Assembly: GCF_015689195.1 (NCBI RefSeq)
Contig: NZ_CP065044.1
Span: 2,852,001-2,916,000, forward strand
DNA: 64,000 bases
Direction: 5' to 3'
Source: Pectobacterium aroidearum
GTDB lineage: Bacteria; Pseudomonadota; Gammaproteobacteria; Enterobacterales; Enterobacteriaceae
The position numbers and the translations under genes are program-made. This document shows, piece after piece, positions 62,448 through 64,000 of this stretch (position 1 is its first letter; the number at the start of each line of letters is the position of its first letter). Below the pieces are notes generated by a model, which worked only from the letters and a program-made list of their open reading frames with translations, was not told the DNA's origin and did not search any database.

Positions 62448-62565
62448 TTATAAATTTTTTGTAAAACCCACATGACCGTTTATATGATTTAATGGCTAGC
62501 CTATTCCCTCCCGTTTCATCTTATTCCCCTGCCATCTTTCCCATGGATAGTAAAAAAGAGAATTC

Positions 62566-62604
62566 GCATTCATTCCAGATCTTATTTTTTCTGAGAATGA
62601 ATGC
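62566..62604. terminator. Hairpin between porin and phospho-beta-glucosidase genes
   Basis: The arms GCATTCATTC and GAATGAATGC (10 bp, 11 with the flanking C-G) enclose a 19-base loop. On the minus strand it follows the glucosidase stop by 26 bases and is followed by GAATTCTCTTTTTTAC, so it may terminate or attenuate transcription into the porin gene. Confidence 0.5.
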
Positions 62605-62629
62605 GTAAATGACTCATCGATACGATGAT

Positions 62630-64000
<1,371 letters not shown>

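Overview
The window looks like chromosome of a soft-rot enterobacterium (Pectobacterium or a close relative; this is inference). About 0.9-16.9 kb follows the Escherichia coli order around pdxY-tyrS-pdxH-anmK-slyB-slyA-gloA-rnt-grxD-mepH-ynhF-purR-cfa-ribC-mdtK-valW closely, with diverged proteins. There are no phage genes, transposases or CRISPR arrays.

Region 1 (0.9-16.9 kb) is core: a gstA homologue, vitamin B6 salvage (pdxY, pdxH), tyrS, cell-wall recycling (anmK), envelope lipoproteins (mliC, slyB), the regulator slyA, glyoxalase I, RNase T, monothiol glutaredoxin, an NlpC/P60 endopeptidase, the 29-residue YnhF protein, purR, cfa, riboflavin synthase and the MATE pump mdtK. It ends at a tRNA-Val(GAC) gene.

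Region 2 (16.9-34.3 kb) lies between two tRNA-Val(GAC) genes that are neighbours in E. coli. Its centre is a guanidine-utilisation operon on the minus strand: a sigma-54-type promoter with an NtrC-like site, a guanidine-I (ykkC) riboswitch with an overlapping intrinsic terminator, an ABC importer, two carboxyguanidine-deiminase-type proteins, a possible 46-residue coupled ORF, and a 1201-residue guanidine/urea carboxylase. Allophanate hydrolase, the expected last enzyme, is absent. The segment also holds a MarR regulator with palindromic operators divergent from a DUF3861 gene, katG with a structured leader, a membrane metallophosphoesterase, and a DeoR regulator / HAD phosphatase / dicarboxylate transporter group with a perfect 22-bp inverted repeat.

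Region 3 (34.7-57.9 kb) is a nitrate-ammonification cluster: narP-narQ, napFDAGHBC, ccmABCDEFGHI and nrfABCDEFG. Nap reduces nitrate to nitrite in the periplasm, Nrf reduces nitrite to ammonium, Ccm builds the c-type cytochromes, and NrfEFG is the dedicated lyase for the CxxCK haem of NrfA. Candidate FNR, NarP and NsrR sites precede nap and nrf. Two copies of a GC-rich intergenic repeat flank the ccm operon; one has long terminal inverted repeats like a MITE.

Region 4 (58.3-64 kb) carries an exported nucleoside-hydrolase-like protein, an exported esterase, a BglH/ScrY-type sugar porin and a family 1 phospho-beta-glucosidase cut by the window edge, which suggests uptake and breakdown of plant-derived glycosides.
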